A stretch of DNA of 64,000 nt from Lineus longissimus (GCF_910592395.1 NC_088308.1:20227501-20291500), one strand, 5' to 3'; positions 48,052-60,858 are shown, counted from the first letter of the stretch. Numbers and translations are program-made. Notes: generated from the letters alone by a model not told the origin.

Positions 48052-51000
48052 TTACGAAAAGTTGTAGAAGCAATATTTTGGTGCAAATCGCGAACTGTCT
48101 GGATCCGGGTCTCTGATATCCATTGGTGTCACTTGCCCGAACACGCAATCAACAAAACTGCGATGTGCTGTAAAAAAGAATGACAATACTAAAAAAAATA
48201 TTTCAAGGGCAGTCAGTATATTTGTCATTTCTTCCTTTAGCATTCACTTTTTTCCTTTTTTAATATTGTGCATGATACTGTGCATCACCACTGTACATAA
48301 TAGTAATACCAGTATGACAACCACTATGCCTTTTGACCTCGTGCAACTTGATTGTTTGTTCACTTACCAATAACCGGCCTTGACCAGCCACAAGGAATGA
48401 CATCTGATCTTGCCGAATCTTACATCCAACAGTAGTTCAACAAGACAGAAATACTACAATTGACTCAACAGTTATGGTACATAAGAGAGCAAGGTATATT
48501 CATTTGACTGATTAATTCAATTGCAACCTTTGTTGGGAGCTGAAGAAGTTGTGACTTACAGTATGCTGGAAGAGGCACTGGCTCTGGTGGCGTAGACTCC
48601 AGGGGAAACCCTAAGTGCACCATCTCCGGACTTGTAACAGTTGGCGTCTGCCGAGGAGGCTCTGTGCCAATCGTAATTTCAAAGGTCACAGCGATATCTG
48701 AACTTGTGGGAGATGGATTGACCAATACCTGCAAGGCAATCATCGACAGGGTTATTATACAAAATACTGTCCAACAAGAATCTGATCTGATTATCTTTGA
48801 TGGTTTTAATCCTTTCACACAAAAGTGACCTCGATAATTCAAGACACTTGCAAGTAAAGTCACATAAATAAGACATACCCTGAGAATGTATCTAACGTCA
48901 ATCAGACTACATCCGTCCAACTCAGACGGCACACAGGATGGTATCCGCAGCACATCGTTATCCCACGTTGATACGTTTTTCTGTTTCTCCAATACGGCAA
49001 TCGCTCTAAATGTTGTGTCAGACTTCTTCTTAGTTCTGTACTGGATTTGCTGTTAAGAAAAAAAACGATTTGAGGAACAAATTATGAACAAATTAGGAGA
49101 TACCAGATCACAGTGCAACCTCGGAATAACAAACCTTGCTATAACAAATGGCTGGTTTTAATGAACATTACCTTAACAACCCCGTTTTTTAGCATGATTT
49201 AGAACATACCAGCTGACCACTGATCTCTCAGTATGTACATAGTAATGGATTTAAAGGTAGATAAGTACATTTACCAAACACTAAGCATCAAAAAGATCAA
49301 GAAATACATCTTGACTTATTCCCCATGCAAATGACTCACCAAGCAGAGAAGTTTACTTTGGCATTCTTCTCTTAAAAGTTTACTATCCCCACTACACAGA
49401 ACATTAACAGTTCATTCAGAAGTTTTCCCTGAATCTCATCCAAAAATCATCCTCAAAAATGCAATGAGTTTCAACCAACCTGATAGAGAATTGCTTTAGT
49501 TTCCTTTATCGGCCGTCTAGTTTTGTTCTGAATAGCGCCACGAATAAGGATACTTTCTCCAGGAAGATATCCAATTCTTGGAACCTCTGCCCAGATGTTC
49601 ATTTTACTTCCACCACAACACATGTTTGGGAACATTTTACTTTCATCAGAATGATGTGGTTTCTAAAATGAGAGAATGAGATTAAATCCGATGTGAAAAC
49701 ATTGAAGTTAACTGTTACGCTCTGTAGGGTTTAGAAATAACAAATAGATTTTTAATACAATGATGATAAGGCCTCGCAGATGTTCACCAAACGCATGATA
49801 ACAATACATAGATTCAAACTATAGAAATTTGATTATCAAATCCTTAGTATATTGCACTACGGTACTTCAAGAGACATCAGCTGCTTCTTTGGACTTTCCA
49901 AAGACTGAAGTGCCCCAATCAATCAAGATCAACTAACACTTTCTTTCATAGATAATTCTGTTGCACTCTTTTGTGGCTACATGCATGAGACATTTTGCAC
50001 AATTGAATCCAAATCACTCACCAACCAATCTTGATTACTATTTAAATCCAACGGTTTAATCACTGTGAAGAACTTCTTGGCCGCTTTATCTGTACCGTTG
50101 TGGATATCAATGTAGCTCTTTATATAATATCTGACCGACTGCTTCCCAAATTCGAAAGAGGACGGAAGATTCTGGTGTGGCAGCTTGTAGCTGAATGGGT
50201 ACTCATGGCTGCCTGGTTGTAAATATGTGTTTTCTCCAGCGAGTTGCCCTTCTCCTTTTTCTAAATGAAGATGGCATAATAAGATTGGACAGGGAGAATT
50301 ATTCCAATCATTTATGCACCAACTGGTACAGATTTTGTACAAGTTCACCTCAACTGGCGACATAGTATATTACTACTGCGCATGATAAAGGTCAATCCAA
50401 AACAAAAGACATGGTCAAGGCAAACAGTCTGATTAAGACAAAGTCTACTTTGTTTAGTTTGAATTTGGCCTCTCATTCTTGTGCCCTGGCAACTGTCCAG
50501 AATTGGTCTAATGAATCATAGAAGGAATCATTGACATTTGACTGGAAAACAGTGGCCTACATTGTGGTTTCACACTTTCAGAGCCAAACAAAACAAGAAC
50601 GAATGGTGGTCATGCCCTACCATTTCCAAACACAGTGATGATATTATCGAAGTAGACCTCATATTCATCATCTGCTGAATCACCTTCATGATCTTTGACA
50701 TTAGTATGACATTCACCAGTGAACCTCACTCTCACACCTAAATAAAGAATATGAGATTACATTTACGCTGGCATTACATGTAAATCAACAGAGTAGGCTT
50801 ATGACATTCTGTCATGTTCAGGTCAGGCACTTGTAGATGTCCTGATCTCGTCAAGCTCCCATCAAGTTACTTTTTGTGCGACGTTTCTAGAGGCAGGGAG
50901 ATGTGATGTCATCAAGTCATCGTTATCAGTCCAGTGTGATGCGAGGCACTTTATCACTCCAACCTGCGCTCGAACCATTGCTTCAGGATCATAGGAACGA

Positions 51001-51278
51001 GTTTACAATCCCTGTTCACGGCCCAAAAAAGGACATCGGTTGACTAAACCCAGTAGGAATGACATTTCAAAGCCAGACTAATGTAATGTACTGAGTGAAG
51101 CATGTATATGTGTGTACTCCATGTGAGAATGAGTACAAAAATCCAGCTGAGGGAAATTACCTCTGCAGGTTTGTTCCTCTTTCATCTGCAAGTGTATCAC
51201 ACCATCGACGACATCACCGGCATAGTAAACAGCATCTTCTTTATTCAACACGATTTCAAATTTGCCGACTCGAACCAT
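48052..51278 (-). CDS. Alpha-arrestin (arrestin-domain-containing protein)
   Basis: There are seven coding exons, in transcript order 51161-51278, 50621-50737, 50022-50260, 49480-49662, 48879-49049, 48560-48728 and 48052-48167. All splice sites are GT-AG and in phase, giving 370 residues. The arrestin N domain (about 1-155) starts VGKFEIVLNKEDAVYYAGD, the usual first strand of ARRDC proteins. The C domain (about 160-325) includes CCGGSKMNIWAEVPRIGYLP, a hallmark of the ARRDC2/3/4-TXNIP group. These proteins bridge membrane receptors to HECT ubiquitin ligases for endocytosis. The usual tail PPxY motifs that bind those ligases are absent; the nearest word is PLPAYC. I chose the ATG at 51278 because family members start just before this strand. 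An in-frame ATG at 51395 would add 39 residues. It is divergent from MPG. Confidence 0.88.
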
Positions 51279-52207
51279 TTCGGAAGATTTATTGTGGTTT
51301 TTGAGAGAGAAAACACACCCTTGTTTTGGTTGAAAGTAGGCCACGTGCCATTTCCTGTTCCGGGTGTGGCATTCAGGAAATCTGGAAATGACCACAAATT
51401 AAACTCCCCATTCGTGCTATTTCTGAAATAATTCACAAAATGACGACACCTGATTCAAAAAAGATGACTCTTAAAATAACTTAAAGTAATATTTTGTCGT
51501 GATATACCTCTCAAACAGTTTATTGATTACAGTTCCCAATCACCGGTCGATTCTCTTTAGTTTCCATCATGGCCACCGGGGGCAGGGTACACAGTGTCCG
51601 TGGCTGCATATCAACAAACCAAATTTTGTCTTCTCTGTAGGCGGTTTTTGCTGCTTAAACTGCGATCTAAGAGCGCACGACATTTTAAAATATGCACTAC
51701 AAAGATCAATCAACCTAGATCATATTAGAATCATTGTCATAACAACATTATCCTGTAGAAACCATTGTAAAGACTGAAATATAAGTGAAAATTTTACAGC
51801 CACTGTAGTCAGGGTGTCCCAAAAATAATTACCTACAGATGTAGTTGATAACCGTCCTTAGCTTGCGCTAAAGAATGTAATGTGTCAATCACACCTGTCT
51901 CTTTTGTTGGTGAACAAATGATCAGCATCGATTATGCTCAAGATTTTTTCCACTATCCCACGGTATAAAATTGTTTTGTCGCTATAGCCAGCCCGGCCGA
52001 GTACACAATGAGCCATATCACTGACTTGAAGTCTAGTTTCGTTGCTGAAGGATTCTCCAGTACCTCATTAAGATGAAAAAATGCATTAGTCAACATCTGT
52101 AGTGTAAGAGGTTGCAGATCTTAATTATGCTACAGTAAAAACTACAATTAATCTCGACTCTTATATCATTATTTGATGTTTCATAATTTGCTTTCAGACT
52201 TGCCAAA
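51279..52207. other. Divergent promoter interval between alpha-arrestin and MPG
   Basis: About 0.93 kb separates the two oppositely directed start codons. It must hold both 5' ends and may act as a bidirectional promoter. The acceptor TTGCTTTCAG ends at 52197, ten bases before the MPG ATG, so MPG probably has a non-coding first exon in or near this interval. No TATA box is obvious. Confidence 0.5.
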
Positions 52208-53322
52208 ATGTCAACTTCTCAAAAATCCAGAGGAAGGAAAAGGCAAGCTGCGGCTGTACACTCCAAGAAAACTGCCAAGCAGCCAAAATTAGAAGCTGAA
52301 AATGACATTGAAACTGAAAGCAAATACTTCGTAAAGTCACTTCCAAAACCAGAGGACAATTGCACAACCAGGGGACACAAAACAAAAGATGATGTAAACC
52401 CATCATTTCCATCACCCCTCAAAACTGAACGAATCAATGAACAAGCCTTTTATGATAAACCTTGTTTAGATCTGGCAAAAGATATCATTGGTAAACTTTT
52501 GGTTCGGAGACTTGATAGCGGTGAGAGAGTCAGTGGACTGATAGTGGAGACTGAAGCCTACACAGGATCTGACGATATTGCATCCCATTCTTACAAAGGA
52601 AAGACAGAAAGGAATACTGCTATGTTTATGGACCCAGGGACAGCTTATGTATACTTTATCTATGGGAGTTACTCTTGCATGAATATTTCCAGTAGAGGTA
52701 AGTGATTACAACAATATCTTCAATTGTTGGTCTCTGAACAGGACAACCAAATGGCCTGAATTTATTAAAGTGTATAAAATCGAAATCCCAAAACCAATAG
52801 ATTTTTTCTTTGACCTGTTGATTGATGCACATGAAATCAACATTTGGAAAATGTAACCATAGAAACAGAATCAGTGTCCAAAATATCGCATTTAGTTCTA
52901 TAAGTATTTAGATTGCCTTTGTCTACATTGCAGGTGATGGTGCAGCAGTCCTACTCCGGGCATTGGCACCTGTCGAAGGGGTTGCCACAATGAGAATGCT
53001 CAGAAACAAGAAAGGAAAAGCACAAGCCAAACCAACCCCAGTAAAAGATCTCTGCAATGGACCATCAAAATTCTGCATGGCATTGGACATCACCAAGGCA
53101 GCAATAAATAAATTAGACATGATGACCTCAAATGACATTTGGTTGGAGGAAGGGGTTGAGGTCAAGGATTCTGATATTGTAACTAGCACAAGGATTGGTA
53201 TTGACGGTGCTGGCAAGGAAGCCGCAGCTAAACCTTGGAGGTTTTACCTACAGGGCAATGATTCTGTTAGCAAAAGAGACAAAAAAGCTGAAGAATCCAC
53301 CAGTAAAAAAAAATTGAAGTGA
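52208..53322 (+). CDS. MPG: DNA-3-methyladenine glycosylase (MPG/AAG)
   Basis: There are two coding exons, 52208-52697 and 52934-53322, with a phase-1 GT-AG intron of 236 bp. The product is 292 residues, close to the 298 of the human enzyme. The N-terminal 75 residues are basic and disordered, with a probable nuclear localisation stretch (RGRKRQ). The catalytic fold follows: LIVETEAY carries the general-base Glu114 and Tyr118, SHS supplies His127, and IYGSYSCMN holds the intercalating Tyr. The sequence continues into SSRGDGAAVLLRALAPVEG, nearly as in vertebrate AAG. The enzyme flips out alkylated or deaminated purines (3-methyladenine, hypoxanthine, ethenoadenine) and cuts the N-glycosidic bond to start base-excision repair in the nucleus. 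The C-terminus ends in a lysine-rich tail. MPG is convergent with NPRL3, the same arrangement as in vertebrates. Confidence 0.95.
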
Positions 53323-53710
53323 AATATCTGATGCACATGATGTCATTGATGACTCTGATTGGGGGTCTCGGGGGCTTTCCACAAAATATGTACATATCTG
53401 AAGTGGGAGGGCCCTAAAATGTTTGGCAAAGATATGTATCTGCACCAGTACATTAGGTCTGTGATTGGGTGACAAAATGTTGTAATGTTCAGATATTGAC
53501 AAGATTTAGTTTTTAGATTTTTTTGTGAAGTACATTGGTCATGTACATGTACACGAGTTTGCAATATTTTAAAAATGTTTTCTTGTGCCATATCATTTAA
53601 CAGATGTAAGAATGTGAATAGATTAAGAAAATTATTGTATATCATTATATCCTTGATTTTATCATTTATTCCTTCCCTATTAACAATATTTACAAAAGAG
53701 CATGCTACAC

Positions 53711-54115
53711 CCTCGCAATAGCTGCGCTTACACCACGAAATATTGGTGGACCAATTGCACGTACACCACCACATTGCCGCGACAAATTAGTTCGGCAATC
53801 CATTGCCGATACAAATTGCCGGGCGAATTTGTCCCACCAAGCTTGATGGTCCAAATTCGCCCGGCTTGTTAAAAGCTCGGCTTTGTCGTGGTGTACGCGC
53901 AAATGGATCGGCAATTAGCTAGTTAGAATGGTTCGGCTCCAGGCGGCGTTTTCGAAATGGCGCTTTCTGCTTATTGTTTGCGCGCCATCTGTAGCCGGAT
54001 TTTATAACTAGCTGCAGCGCTGGTGTAAGCGCCTGGTGGATTTTCGATGGTGCGGCATTGGTTCGCGAACCAAGATTGGTGGTCTATTTTCAGGTGGTGT
54101 ACGTGCGGCTTATGC
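53711..54115. repeat. Foldback element with long hairpin in the MPG 3' region
   Basis: Inverted ACACCAC / GTGGTGT motifs recur throughout. Left-end words such as GCGCTTACACCA and GCACGTACACCACC reappear as reverse complements near the right end. The strongest hairpin has perfect 14-base arms GCCGGGCGAATTTG (53818-53831) and CAAATTCGCCCGGC (53852-53865). The patch is markedly more GC-rich than its AT-rich surroundings, suggesting insertion of a MITE-like element. Confidence 0.6.
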
Positions 54116-54170
54116 AAGAGTCCAAGTCTAGAATCCCAATATGAACCTCAATCCCAACAATGGGAGGATT

Positions 54171-54197
54171 TAATAAAGACTATACTAGTCTTTATTA
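54171..54197. terminator. Palindromic bidirectional poly(A) element
   Basis: The arms TAATAAAGACT and AGTCTTTATTA are perfect inverted copies around five bases. Each arm gives an AATAAA signal, at 54172-54177 for MPG on the plus strand and at 54191-54196 read on the minus strand for NPRL3 (129 bases past its stop). It likely serves both messages and could also form a stem. Confidence 0.6.
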
Positions 54198-54324
54198 ATT
54201 CTTGCTATTGCCGGTATGTGTAAACATGGAAACCATATCACATGGGAAACTTGCAGATGATGTCCTTTATAAAAATCTCTGTTTTGAATTCAACGGGACT
54301 AGAGTTCAAAATTGACAATGTTCA

Positions 54325-57300
54325 TCATGACGGCACATGAAATGATGTGGCAGGGTCCTGGTGAGTACACGTAATCAACACACTCCTGAATTTATCCAAC
54401 AGAGTCAATAATTGTGATCGTCTCACATTCTCGTAGTACATGATGTCCTCAAGATGGTGCTTGCCATTAAAGTATGGGCTTAGCCTGAAAGGAAAAATTA
54501 CAGCGTTAGGGGAGACTGGCTGGTCGTTAGCCTTGGTAGGCAAGACATACATGTGTAGGAGAGGCAACCCTGAAATGAAACCTGGTCACTATGGAAGGGA
54601 CCAACCAATCTGGTGTGGAATGAAAATTGGGTCCTTACACATACATGTAGATACAGAATGAGATGCATACTACAGACTGGACATTATTATGGTTCAGTAT
54701 TGCATTTGAATCGCAGCTATACGATATGTACAGTTTGAAACTCTACAATCTTCAAGAGGCCTTCAGATTATTGAGTGTACGTGAAAGATCTTGAAAATTT
54801 TAAAACATGTCTGAGATTATACCCTCTCCCCTCCAAAGAATCAGCAAGGACATGAATTAGGAACTGGTGTAAGTGGAAAAGAGCTGAGTTTTGAGATTCA
54901 AAGACGAGATGGTGTTTGGGACATGCTTGGCGCCAGTCCCTGCGCAAACAACACTGTCCTCAAACAGTACCTACTTTGCAAAAGTCTTTAAATCCTCTGG
55001 GTTACTGGCAGCAGGCACTGCCTGTAGGCTTTGTTTCTGTAGCCCTGTGAGATGACCCAGCATCTCCTGTATCCTCCAATTGGCCTTCATTTCCTCCGTC
55101 ACAACCATGCCAGCTTCTGTCTCTGGGGAGGGTCTGTTCCACAGGATGTTAGGACTTCCATCACTGGTTACTAGAAAAGTGGTAGAAAAACACAAATTTA
55201 TTACTTCAAAAGTCGATTGAGGAACTTGGCATGGAAAAACACAATGACAATGTAAATTGCTCAGACCTAGTTAACATATCAAAACTGGTGCCCGCAAGTC
55301 TTAGGTTTTAAGGGTGTACATGATTTAATGTTCAGGCAGACTATGTTAAGTTAATAAAAGCCCCCCAACCCATTTAGAAATGCAGGATCGATAACAAGCC
55401 ACAAAAATGGAATTTCATTATGAGACTATCATCAACAGAATAAGAAACGACAGGGCCATAGTTGGCATTCATAGAAAGAGCAGTGACATGCACTATCTCC
55501 TAAAACAGAGACTGGGTATAAAGGAGGCACTTGCCCGATTCTACATCCGAGAGACTGGATGGCCGCTTTATATTGCCACTAGAGCTGGTATCGGCAATGT
55601 GATCAACAGATACGCGCTGCTGGTTCTGCGATGAAGATACATGAATGTGAGGCAACTTCGGCGGAACGAAGTTAATGTAAGTGTGTAACTGCAACAGCAG
55701 CCGATGCTGTAATAGCCATATCACCATCTGAACTTGACGAGCCTGAAATAAAACAGAATCAAAGGTTCACAACGAAACATCAAGTATGCTTATTATTTTT
55801 TGATAGATTTTTGATTATATGATGATCATCCACCAAGTTTATATATTGATTGTAATGTGTCTGAAAATATCTGTCATCTTCTTGCTTCTCACCCATTTAT
55901 GATTGACAAATTTTCTTCTTTTTTATCCAGAGAAGTCCCTTATGCACAAATGCACAAATAGAACTGAACAAACCTGATGCTGTGGTAATCCAAGAAAGTC
56001 CCGATGTTCACCATAGGGTGTTGGCAGTGAAAACTCGGACAATATACACGCTAGGGAAGCATGTGCAAAGCGCTCAGTGAACTCCTCAACGAGAGTGGAG
56101 TTTCTGTAAGAAAAATGTTGCAAAATGTAGGGACAGAAGGTGTTATCATACATACTGTAAACCCAGAGATATTCGCGGCCATTTCTTTTTGCACAGTTTG
56201 AGAAAATGCAACTTCAGCACACATTTCGTTTAGCATATTGACAACCCAGTAATAGTAATTTAAATTAGAGTTTCATTTTCCTGGCCATGCAAATCATGTA
56301 ACTTGTCAATGCATTACTTTTCATTTTGCAATAAGGATTAATTAATCTGTTATGCCTAATGTAAGTTTGGATACATTTCAGAGTCGATTCCACGACAAAG
56401 ATACTTACACCATTGTATTAGCATAAGGTGAGATGACATATACATTGGTTTCACACAGAGGATAGATGATGGTTGCCTTGGCCCAGTCAACCAGATGACT
56501 CACTAGCTGGAACACCTAAAATGCACAAATAAAGATTTCCTTGTCATAGAAACTGTGAAGATGTGTTTTTGAAATTGGTTGAGGTGCGCATGTTATGCAT
56601 ACAGGTAAAATATGCTTAGTGTACATGCGCCACACAACTGACTTGAACAAGTGAACACAGTACCCAGTAATTGCACTGCCAAACACCAACTTAAAAAGCA
56701 CCAAAAGGTCACCTCAGCAGAATTTCAGCAGCAAACATGATATTTAGCCTCCTGTTAATTGAAAATGTGCAAAAATTCACCGACTTTTAGCTTTGCAAAC
56801 TTTTCGCTTTTGACCTAACATCGGATTTGATGATAATCACTGACTTCCATCAAAAATTCTGGCATCCCATGGAGCATTGCCCACAACTGCGGTTGCTTGA
56901 AAATGATTCTGACAACTCATTGATCGCGTTATCAGGTTTTTGTCATCCCAAATTGATGTTTATAGAGGTTCCTTACCTGAGACAAGGCCAGATCTGCATC
57001 TGATGCCAAGCTCTGTAAACTTCTGAGTGGACTTGATACTTTAATCACCCTAATTAAAGAAGGACTGCAGTCGAGAGGGAGAGAGTCAAGAAGTTTGTTT
57101 TCATCCTCCAGCAATAGGACAGCATGATAGGGCCTGGAATAAGTTAAACACTGTTTATGATTCGGATGAGCTGATCAATCAGGGCTACAACCTCAGCATT
57201 TGAGGCTGTACCCATTTATACACGGGTGGAGTAAGGCAAGTTGAGACAAAGGGAACTGCCTAGAGTCTCATGCTGACGGTGGGGTTTGAACCACGTAGTT

Positions 57301-60300
57301 CTTGACCGCAAGCCAAGAGTCCGAGCCACAAGCCCCCAGTGTCTAAAAAAAATCTAAGTTAGAAAAGATGAAAGACAGAAGTCCCTTTCTATTATTAAAA
57401 TGTTTTGAGAGGAATGTAAATTTCTCTCGGGTGGAAGACAAATAATATTTGAAGGGCAGAAATATTGTTACTTAATCCAGCAGATGAATGAATTAAATGA
57501 GTTACATTTTTTCAGTTACTTCTTGATACAAAGGTAGGGATAAAACGCACTGCTGGAAAACATTTTTAATGCAAATCAGCAAGCTATCGAAATTACCAAA
57601 AACTCACTTTAATGCTGACAGACATCTCTGAACTGCTTCTGGCTAGAGATGGAATAAAAAAAACATCAGTTAGTTTAATCAAATCAGTGATGAGTTTAAA
57701 TTGAAACGTCGATAATCACAATTGTGATTGATGTGAACCAATTAGAACCAATTATGCATTGGACTAGGGTGTAAATGAAAGATTATGGACTCCAATGATG
57801 ACAGTTTAGTTAATCTGCTGTGGCGTCATTCTTAAGCAATGAATACGTCTTTACTTGCATCTTGAAATATTGCTTCAATGAGAAATGATCGATCGTCCTC
57901 TCACCTCAACAGTAATTCCCTTGTGAGCAATGCCAGCGTTGTGAACTTTGTGTGGAAGACAGAAACTGATATCAACCCACTTGTTTATCCGTAATAAGAT
58001 AATACCGGTGCTGCATAACCTGGAAAATAAAATGTATGTATCTGACAAGGACATCTAAACGTCTGACCTGCTGGGAAACGGAGTTCCAAGCTGATGACTG
58101 CTGTGAGGAGAAGCGATAGAGAAATTACTCAGAGATACATCATCTTCAGGGTGAGGTCATTTATGAGCCAATGCCATTTCAAACGGAGGTCTTTCACAGG
58201 TATTCAAACCAACTTAATTTCCAAAAAAACTAAACCTGCCAAGTGTAACAAAGCAAACATACAAGTCTCACCCATCATAGATGTGTTTCATGTGCTTTGC
58301 CAAAGGACACTTTTGAAGAATCAGTGGGAAGGGAGATTCCATAGCATCTGTAAAATAGAATTTAGCTTATCTTTTAAGAGATACATGTAATAAGAGCATA
58401 TTAAAATGTTTCTGTCCATCAATCACTTCTTTTAAGATAACTAATTACACCATAGTAAATAGTGTCTTTAAAGTCATTTCACATTATTCAAATGAGCCTA
58501 GAGTAATTTCCCAGACATTAGAATACACGTATGTCTTGAAAATAGTTTTTGAGTCAAGCAACATCATCACCATCAGCATCATCATCAAATCGTTGTATCT
58601 CCTTGAGGGATTTTGCTGAATCATTGATGCTGCCCATGGCTCAGATATCATTCTGTGCCTTACCTTCAGGCAGTGAGGCAATATCATCCTGGATCCCCCA
58701 CATGATACTCTTCTGTTGACTGAGGTAGTTACATCTCGTCTGTTCATGACGGAGGGCAACAGCTATTTGCTTTGCTAAGTCATGGTAGCAGTTGATCACG
58801 GAGGCTGCAACATTCGTCTGTAAGTATTGAAAGGAAATCCCAAACTCTAAATCAATGGTAAAAACAATAAAGGACAATACTAATAGTCAATGACCTGCCA
58901 AACAGTCAATGACTTGCCGAACAACAGCTAAGTGCAGTCACAGCAACTGGAACATGATCTGAGGCATTAAATTGCCCAACCTTTTCTGTTTAATTTCCAC
59001 ACACGTTTGAGGTATACAGTAATGTAACCTTACATTGTATCATTTGTGAGAGGGTCTGATGATACATATGCCATGCATTATGGTACAATGCACTTACAAA
59101 ACGACCTGGAAGTGTCATTACTTGAACCCTCGGTTTCGAAGTCAAGGGACTTTAAATTCATGAAACTTTTGTCTTAGCTTGATTATTATTGTGGTCCTTT
59201 TCTTACCCGTAATGCAAAGACAACATTGAAGGAGATCATGGTGGGTTGGTCTTTCCTGTATGAGACTCCAGATCCACTTTGCAGTAGAAGTGGAAACCCA
59301 ACAAACAGAACATCATCAATCCGTAATTCAAATTTCTTTCCACAAAGATCTGATTTTACAGCCAAGAGATTCGTGAGGATGGTGTCAGTGTACCTAGAAT
59401 GGAAGGAAAAGAGCACTGTATCCCACTCCTTGAGCAATCCAGGTCAGGTGGTCCTCTTGCATTGGACAAACAACACCTGGTTTTCCTTTTGCATTGAGCA
59501 ACTAAGACTTTTGTTATCATCTCTGAACAACAATGACCTTACATGGAGCATTAAACAATGAAGAATTTATTATTCAATAGAGCATAAGAGTGAAGACCAA
59601 GTTGTCTTTTTATCATAGGCAACTGCTGCATCTAGTGCCAGGTTCTCATCTCGAGTTTCCCTGGGAACCGCGAACATTTCAAGGCAACAACAGTCAGGTT
59701 TGTCTTGGCTTTTTCACTGAGCAACCAAATCCAGTTTGTCTTCTGGGGAAACCACTGCCAGGATTTCTTGTTATTGGGTAACCAAATAAGGGCAGATTGT
59801 GATGGAAGAAATTGGTATCAATTTTTTTCTTTACTCTACAAGATTCCTCTTATTTTAGCCAAACATGAACTTACCCCACTAATTCGCCATTTTGAATGGA
59901 TGATTTGAGTTTCCTTTTCTGACTGAAGGGATCAGATGTGACAATCTGGGCATAAGGACTTTTCTTGGCTGTGAAGAATCAAAATGATAAATTACACCCA
60001 CACAAATTAAGACGGAGTCGGAGGGTTCACCAGTACTGCAGTATCTCTTAATACCAACACTACATTTCTGGTAATGATGAATTAGGTCAGACTAAACTCC
60101 AGCGGGTAATCTTCTTAGCATGCGTTTATGTCATGACGTTACTCAGTAAAAAACATACCGACACTGAAGTCGATCATCTAACGTATTTCAAAAGCAAAAG
60201 ATTTCCAAATCCAAAGCTTTTCATGAAAATCAGCTCACATTTCACGGATTCCTCAGCATTTCCAGTGCTTTCAAAGGGATATCTAAACAAGAGCCGGTCT

Positions 60301-60365
60301 CCCTTGCTTCCTGAAGACACTAGAATGATTCCCAAAGGATCAAAAATATTTTTTTCCATTTCCAA
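54325..60365 (-). CDS. NPRL3: NPRL3, GATOR1 complex subunit
   Basis: There are 13 coding exons, in transcript order 60239-60365, 59875-59968, 59207-59393, 58664-58817, 58272-58347, 57905-58019, 57608-57642, 56977-57133, 56409-56515, 55974-56103, 55535-55742, 54975-55170 and 54325-54484. They sum to 1746 nt and 581 residues; human NPRL3 has 569. Signatures in order: [17 protein letters not shown] near the start, [93 protein letters not shown] and [23 protein letters not shown]1 (DEPDC5-NPRL2-NPRL3) is the GTPase-activating complex for RagA/B and shuts off mTORC1 at the lysosome when amino acids are scarce. All introns are GT-AG except the one after 55535, best explained by a GC donor. A CRE-like site lies about 140 bases upstream of the start. 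Confidence 0.95.
57170..57343 (-). mobile_element. tRNA-derived SINE in an NPRL3 intron
   Basis: Read on the minus strand, GGGCTTGTGGCTCGGACT resembles an A-box region and GTGGTTCAAACCCCAC is a well-formed T-arm/B box. A non-tRNA body follows, with TGTATAAATGGGTACAGCCT. It is a SINE head rather than a functional tRNA gene, since the anticodon arm and acceptor stem do not pair. The ends are approximate. Confidence 0.65.
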
Positions 60366-60502
60366 AAGTGGAAATTAGGAGAAATATCTCCAGAATTATG
60401 TCAAAAATCAACTTTGCTAATTTTGGCTTGCCAGTAGTATGACAGACGTACCTTAGATTGGTGAGCCGTCAGGCGTAGAAAGTAAGAACTAAAATACTAT
60501 GA

Positions 60503-60510
60503 TGACGTCA
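60503..60510. promoter_or_regulatory. CRE-like palindrome upstream of NPRL3
   Basis: TGACGTCA, inside the longer palindrome GATGACGTCATC, lies about 140 bases upstream of the NPRL3 start codon. It is the consensus site for CREB/ATF bZIP factors. Placement suggests promoter function but is not proof. Confidence 0.5.
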
Positions 60511-60858
60511 TCACAGAAGCGTCTGCCACATCACAGTGGCAGGATCTAGGGGTCATTGCGCACGGGTATGCTATGAACGGACGTCTGTACGGATGGGGAT
60601 CATCTCATACAGCATACTTGATTACATAGAAAATAGTATTATGTTTAAAAAAATCTATGTTGTATCAATTTTACACTGCAGGGGATCTGGGGATGAGTGT
60701 TCGATCATAAATGAATAAACCTGTAAAGGTCTCACTGAAAATAAATTCATTTCTCAGCATTGTAAAGTCGTGTGCCGAGAGCCTTTAGGGCTTTAGGCTG
60801 GTACTCTAAAAGTAATATTACCCAATGCGTCACGTCAAATGAAAAATATAGACAATGT

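Larger units (their letters stand above)
53323..54324. other. MPG-NPRL3 convergent interval
   Basis: This kilobase contains the 3' UTRs of both genes. No AATAAA for MPG occurs before 54172, so the MPG 3' UTR is probably about 0.85 kb and includes the foldback element at 53711-54115. Confidence 0.55.

Noticed and set aside
57280-57343. Possible functional tRNA gene on the minus strand
   Set aside because: The T-arm is well formed, but the acceptor and anticodon stems do not pair. The sequence continues into a SINE body.
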